DNA of 17,088 bases, taken from the NCBI RefSeq assembly GCF_905200055.1, contig NZ_CAJKIS010000048.1, positions 1 to 17,088 of the forward strand. Direction: 5' to 3'. Positions 13,520 to 17,088 of the stretch are shown here, piece after piece. This DNA is from an uncultured Fusobacterium sp. GTDB taxonomy: Bacteria; Fusobacteriota; Fusobacteriia; Fusobacteriales; Fusobacteriaceae. Numbering within the stretch: position 1 is the stretch's first letter; each line of letters opens with the position of its first letter. The position numbers and the translations under genes were made by a program. The notes beneath the pieces were generated by a model. The model saw nothing but the letters and a program-made list of their open reading frames with translations, was not told where the DNA came from and did no database searches.

Positions 13520-15139
13520 TTACATCATTCCTGGCATCATTCCAGGGTTTCCCATTTCTGGTGCTTTAGGTTCTTTCTTAGTTGCAACTAATACTTCAGT
13601 AGTAAGAATCAATGCTGATACTGATGCAGCATTTTGAATAGCTGATCTAGTTACTTTAGCTGGGTCAATTATTCCTTCTGCCATCATATTTACATATTTT
13701 TCTGTTGCAGCATTAAATCCATATCCTTTTTCCATATTTCTTACTTTCTCTACAACTACTGCTCCATCTACTCCAGCATTTTCAGCTATCTGTCTAAGTG
13801 GTGCCATAAGAGCTTTTTTTACAATTTCAACTCCTATTCCCTCTTCTCCTTCAAGCTTGTAATCTTCCATCTCTTTTACAATCTCAAGTAGAACAGTTCC
13901 TCCACCAGGCACTATTCCCTCTTCAACTGCTGCTCTTGTAGCATTTAAAGCATCTTCTATTCTAAGTTTTTTATCTTTCATCTCAGTTTCAGTAGCTGCT
14001 CCAACTTTAATTACTGCTACTCCTCCAGATAGTTTTGCAAGTCTTTCTTGTAATTTTTCTCTATCATAATCTGAAGTTGTAAGTTCTATTTGATTTTTAA
14101 TAGAAGCTGTTCTTGATTTTATATCTTCAGAAGCTCCCATTCCATCAACAATTACAGTTGTATCTTTAGTTACTTTTACTTTTTTAGCTCTACCTAGTTG
14201 CATAATTGAAGTTTCTTCAAGTTTCATTCCTTTTTCATCAGAGATAACTTCTCCACCTGTTAGGATTGCTATATCTTCTAACATAACTTTTCTTCTATCT
14301 CCAAATGCTGGAGCTTTAACAGCAACTACATTCAATGTTCCTCTTAATTTATTGATTACCAATGTAGTTAAAGCTTCTCCTTCAAGTTCATCAGCTATGA
14401 TCAATACTGGTCTACCAGCTTGAACAGTTTCTTCTAATATTGGTAAAATATCCTTCATATTTGAGATTTTTTTATCAGTTATTAAGATATATGGATTATC
14501 TAATTCAGCATACATTCTTTCAGTATCTGTCACCATATATGGAGATACATAACCTTTGTCAAATTGCATTCCCTCTACAACTTCCAATGTAGTTTCAAGA
14601 GATTTTGCTTCTTCAACAGTTATTACACCTGTTTCTCCAACTTTTTCCATAGCTTGAGCTATTAATTTACCAATTTCTTCATCTCCTGCTGATACAGAAG
14701 CAACTTGGGCTATTTCATCATTTGATTGAATCTTTTTAGCTCTATCTTTTAAATGTTTTATAACTTCTTTAGTTGCTTTTTCTATACCTTTTTTTAAGAA
14801 CATTGGGTTAGCCCCAGCACTTACCATTTTAAGCCCCTCTTTTACTATTGCCTGAGCTAAAATAGTGGCAGTTGTTGTTCCATCTCCTGCAACATCATTT
14901 GATTTAGTTGCTACCTCTTTAACAAGTTGAGCTCCCATATTTTCAAATGGATCATCAAGCTCTATCTCTTTAGCAATAGAAACTCCATCATTTGTAATAA
15001 GAGGTGATCCATAACTTTTTTCAAGAACTACATTTCTTCCTCTTGGTCCTAATGTTACTTTTACTGCATCTGCTAATGTATTTACACCTATTTCAAGTTT
15101 TTTTCTTGCTTCTTCATCAAATTTTAATATTTTTGCCAT
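13520..15139 (-). CDS. groEL: Chaperonin GroEL (60 kDa, Cpn60)
   Basis: 539 residues, full length. The ATP site is seen in 'VTLGPRGRNVVLEK' (28-41), 'TNDGVSIAKEI' (49-59) and 'GDGTTT' (85-90); 'PGGGTVLLE' lies in the second equatorial part. The C-terminus ends in the Gly/Met tail 'GNPGMMPGMM'. It forms the 14-mer that folds cytosolic proteins with GroES. The ATG at 15139 follows GGAGGAG. It starts 12 nt after groES and is cotranscribed with it from the promoter and CIRCE site upstream. A terminator follows at 13417-13449. Confidence 0.98.
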   Translation of the reverse strand: MAKILKFDEEARKKLEIGVNTLADAVKVTLGPRGRNVVLEKSYGSPLITNDGVSIAKEIELDDPFENMGAQLVKEVATKSNDVAGDGTTTATILAQAIVKEGLKMVSAGANPMFLKKGIEKATKEVIKHLKDRAKKIQSNDEIAQVASVSAGDEEIGKLIAQAMEKVGETGVITVEEAKSLETTLEVVEGMQFDKGYVSPYMVTDTERMYAELDNPYILITDKKISNMKDILPILEETVQAGRPVLIIADELEGEALTTLVINKLRGTLNVVAVKAPAFGDRRKVMLEDIAILTGGEVISDEKGMKLEETSIMQLGRAKKVKVTKDTTVIVDGMGASEDIKSRTASIKNQIELTTSDYDREKLQERLAKLSGGVAVIKVGAATETEMKDKKLRIEDALNATRAAVEEGIVPGGGTVLLEIVKEMEDYKLEGEEGIGVEIVKKALMAPLRQIAENAGVDGAVVVEKVRNMEKGYGFNAATEKYVNMMAEGIIDPAKVTRSAIQNAASVSALILTTEVLVATKKEPKAPEMGNPGMMPGMM

Positions 15140-15151
15140 CTTAGTCTCCTC

Positions 15152-15424
15152 CTATTTTTCAACTACTGCCAAAACATCATCTATATTTAGAATAAGATAT
15201 TTTTCATCTCCATCTTTTATCTCAGTTCCTGCAAATTTTGCATAAACTACTTTATCCCCTACATTTAATCCTTCTAACTTTTCACCTTTTCCTAGAGCTA
15301 CAATTTCTCCAAAATTAGGTTTTTCTTTATCTCCTGCTCCTGGAAGAATAATTCCACTTGCTGTTTTCTCTTCCATTTTTACAAGTTTTATCAAAACTCT
15401 TTCTCCTATTGGCTTAATGTTCAT
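15152..15424 (-). CDS. groES: Co-chaperonin GroES (10 kDa, Cpn10)
   Basis: 90 residues, standard length. N-terminal 'IKPIGERVLIK', the mobile loop 'EEKTASGIILPG' at about 18-29 that docks on GroEL, and the 'VGDKVVYAKFAGTEIK' barrel segment are all present. It caps the GroEL ring. The ATG at 15424 has GGAGG seven bases upstream. It is the first gene of the groES-groEL operon, under a CIRCE operator and a near-consensus promoter. Confidence 0.97.
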   Translation of the reverse strand: MNIKPIGERVLIKLVKMEEKTASGIILPGAGDKEKPNFGEIVALGKGEKLEGLNVGDKVVYAKFAGTEIKDGDEKYLILNIDDVLAVVEK

Positions 15425-15445
15425 CTATATCCCTCCAACAATTTA

Positions 15446-15472
15446 TTAGCACTCTTATTAGATGAGTGCTAT
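15446..15472. promoter_or_regulatory. CIRCE operator (HrcA binding site) of groESL
   Basis: TTAGCACTC, nine bases, GAGTGCTAT: the classic CIRCE inverted repeat with a single change at the last position. It lies between the -10 box and the groES start codon, where the HrcA repressor blocks transcription until heat stress. Confidence 0.97.
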
Positions 15473-15485
15473 TTTTTACAAATAT

Positions 15486-15514
15486 ATATTATGATATTTT
15501 TTCAACTATGTCAA
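15486..15514 (-). promoter_or_regulatory. groESL promoter
   Basis: On the minus strand: perfect TTGACA (15514-15509), a 17-bp spacer, TAATAT (15491-15486), with CIRCE directly downstream. Confidence 0.8.
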
Positions 15515-15540
15515 TAGTTTTTTTATTTTAATTCCTTGTA

Positions 15541-15569
15541 TTGTTTTTTCTAAGTTTTATTGGTAAAAT
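15541..15569 (+). promoter_or_regulatory. Candidate promoter of the MATE transporter gene
   Basis: TTGTTT at 15541-15546, 17-bp spacer, TAAAAT at 15564-15569 preceded by TGG (extended -10). It diverges from the groESL promoter without overlapping it. Confidence 0.55.
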
Positions 15570-15603
15570 ATTTTAGAAATTAATCTTTATTTGGGGGAAT
15601 TTT

Positions 15604-16956
15604 ATGGAAAAGAAAAAAATAGATCTATCTGAATTTTATAAGAATTTTCTTACAATAGGTGTACCTTTAATGGTTCAACAACTTATATCATCCTCATTAA
15701 ACTTTATAGATAATCTAATGATAGGAAGACTAGGAACAGATTACATTGCTGCTGTTGGTTTTGCCAATAGTGTGTATAGAATACTTGATCTTTTTCTATT
15801 TGGGCTTTGTAGTGGTATGGGGGTTTTTGTTGCTCAATATTATGGTAAAAGAAATTTTGATATGATTAGACGTATTTTAGGAAAAATGGTAATCTCTGGA
15901 TTTGTCTTAGCTGTAATTTTCTCAATCATTACATTTTTTAATGCTGAAAGAATTATTGGAATTTTTACCAAAGATCCAGAGGTTTTAAAAATAGGGGTAT
16001 CATATATAACTAAAGCTCTTTTCTCATATAGTTTCTATGCCCTATCTTTTAGTACTGGATTTTGTCTTAGAGCTATGGGGCTTACTAAATTTCCTATGAC
16101 TTCTGCCTCTGTTGGAGTGGCTATCAATACATTTTTCAACTACTGCTTAATATATGGAAACTTTGGTTTTCCTTGTTTAAAAGAGCAAGGGGCTGCTATT
16201 GCAACTGTTATTGCTAGAATTTGTGAATTGACTACAATTTGGTTAATAGTGTATAAAAAGGATTTTAACTTAAAGGGAAAAATAGAATCTTATTTAAATT
16301 TGCCTAAAGATCTGATTAAAGAAATTATTAGAATATCATCTCCAGTTTTTCTTACAGAGATGCTTTGGATACTTGGAACAGTTTCTCTATCTGTTGCATA
16401 TTCAAAACTTGGAACTACTCAAGCTGCTTGTGTACAGATAGCTGATATTATTACTGCTATATCCTCTATTATCTTCATGGGAATTTCAAACTCTGCCTCT
16501 GTAATTATTGGGCATACTATTGGAAAAGGGGATAAAAATAAGGTTATCATCTATTCTAAAAAGATACTACAAATTGCTTTTGCTATGGGAATATTTAGTT
16601 TAATCTTAGTTCAAGCATTAACTGGAACTATTGTTTCTCTATACCATCTACCAAGTGATGCTCACATAATGGCTATAAAAACTATGAGAGCTGCTGGAAT
16701 ATTTGTATTTTTAAAGATGATTAACTGGACTCTGCTTATTGGACTTTTTAGAGCTGGTGGAGATACAAAAGTTGCTTTCTGCTTAGATATTTTCCCACTT
16801 TGGTTTTATGCTGTTCCTGTGGCATTTATTGGTGCTTACTATAAAGTACCTGTTTTCTTGTTAGTTGCTATGGCTGATTTTTCAGAGTTTATAAAATTAG
16901 TTGCATCTTTAATTAGATATAGATCTCTTAAATGGATAAAAGATGTTACAGTTTAA
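15604..16956 (+). CDS. MATE-family multidrug/cation antiporter
   Basis: 450 residues, the usual MATE length, with about twelve membrane helices in two homologous halves. It exports drugs or metabolites in exchange for Na+ or H+. 'PLMVQQLISSSLNFIDNLMI' (21-40) followed by 'GRLG', and 'VAQYYGKRN', are first-half signatures; 'TLLIGLFRAGGDTKVAFCLD' is typical of the second half. The ribosome site is GGGGGA, which is weaker than the AGGAGG used by its neighbours and suggests modest translation. It is divergent from groESL and monocistronic as far as can be seen. Repeat copy 3 starts seven bases after the stop and no separate terminator is visible. Substrate unknown. Confidence 0.9.
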   Translation: MEKKKIDLSEFYKNFLTIGVPLMVQQLISSSLNFIDNLMIGRLGTDYIAAVGFANSVYRILDLFLFGLCSGMGVFVAQYYGKRNFDMIRRILGKMVISGFVLAVIFSIITFFNAERIIGIFTKDPEVLKIGVSYITKALFSYSFYALSFSTGFCLRAMGLTKFPMTSASVGVAINTFFNYCLIYGNFGFPCLKEQGAAIATVIARICELTTIWLIVYKKDFNLKGKIESYLNLPKDLIKEIIRISSPVFLTEMLWILGTVSLSVAYSKLGTTQAACVQIADIITAISSIIFMGISNSASVIIGHTIGKGDKNKVIIYSKKILQIAFAMGIFSLILVQALTGTIVSLYHLPSDAHIMAIKTMRAAGIFVFLKMINWTLLIGLFRAGGDTKVAFCLDIFPLWFYAVPVAFIGAYYKVPVFLLVAMADFSEFIKLVASLIRYRSLKWIKDVTV

Positions 16957-16963
16957 ATATTAT

Positions 16964-17088
16964 AAACTATAATTTATCTAACTAAGCTCAGTTATCTAGC
17001 ACATTGCTAGGTTTTGACAAAGTACCTTTGTATTTAGCGATTATTAGTCAATTTTAGTTATCTATATTTCTTTTAAATATCAGCTAAA
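16964..17088 (-). repeat. Dispersed structured element, copy 3 (inverted, cut by the window end)
   Basis: Read on the minus strand, this matches the last 125 nt or so of copy 2: the TTTAGCTGATATTT stem arm at the window end, TTAGCGATTA complement (17034-17043), hairpins CAAAG/CTTTG (17018-17030) and CTAGC/GCTAG (16996-17010), and the terminal AAACTATAAT (16964-16973). Over the last 100 nt it differs from copy 2 at about six positions. The rest of the element should lie to the right of the window. Confidence 0.85.

Noticed and set aside
16957..17088. Terminator for the MATE gene
   Set aside because: The hairpins here belong to the repeat and none is followed by a U-tract in the plus orientation.

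Overview
The window is a 17 kb piece of a very AT-rich bacterial chromosome. Gene content and style point to a Fusobacterium-like organism: strong AGGAGG ribosome sites, a CIRCE-controlled groESL operon, two tandem TtcA-like proteins, SepF beside YggS, and Na+-coupled alanine/glycine and glutamate carriers. A low-GC Clostridia-type Firmicute cannot be excluded from sequence alone. Most genes are ordinary housekeeping genes. I see no phage, insertion sequence, transposase, CRISPR array, tRNA or rRNA.

Layout. 1-300: a truncated copy of a dispersed structured repeat. 298-600 (-): a small winged-helix-like, Cys-rich protein, divergent from the next operon. 730-2680 (+): two TtcA-family tRNA thiolation enzymes and a YccF membrane protein, ending at a bidirectional terminator. 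2714-4767 (-): proB-proA for proline synthesis. 4848-6185 (-): an alanine/glycine:Na+ symporter with a long hairpin/terminator upstream. 6336-11403 (-): a five-gene run pgcA, hemW, yggS, sepF and a third PP-loop sulfurtransferase-like gene, tightly spaced or overlapping. 11726-12922 (+): gltS, with two hairpins after it. 13016-13411: a complete copy of the structured repeat. 13520-15424 (-): groES-groEL behind a CIRCE operator. 15604-16956 (+): a MATE transporter. 16964-17088: a third copy of the repeat, inverted and cut by the window end.

The main unexplained signal is the dispersed element. The complete copy is 396 bp and bounded by perfect 10-bp inverted repeats. It folds on paper into nested long-range stems and several hairpins. 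Between the left-hand and complete copies, several stems change sequence on both sides while keeping their pairing, and short blocks that lie unpaired in the complete copy's model stay identical. That pattern suggests selection on structure, so the element may be a large structured RNA or a MITE-like element with a conserved fold. I could not assign it to a class I know. All three copies lie at the 3' ends of genes. Two are inverted relative to each other around the groESL-MATE segment.

The genes link in two themes. One is sulfur and Fe-S chemistry: three PP-loop proteins with a CxxC plus a later Cys, a Cys-cluster winged-helix protein, and the radical-SAM protein HemW. The other is amino-acid economy: proBA, an alanine/glycine symporter and gltS, which imports glutamate, the precursor used by ProB.
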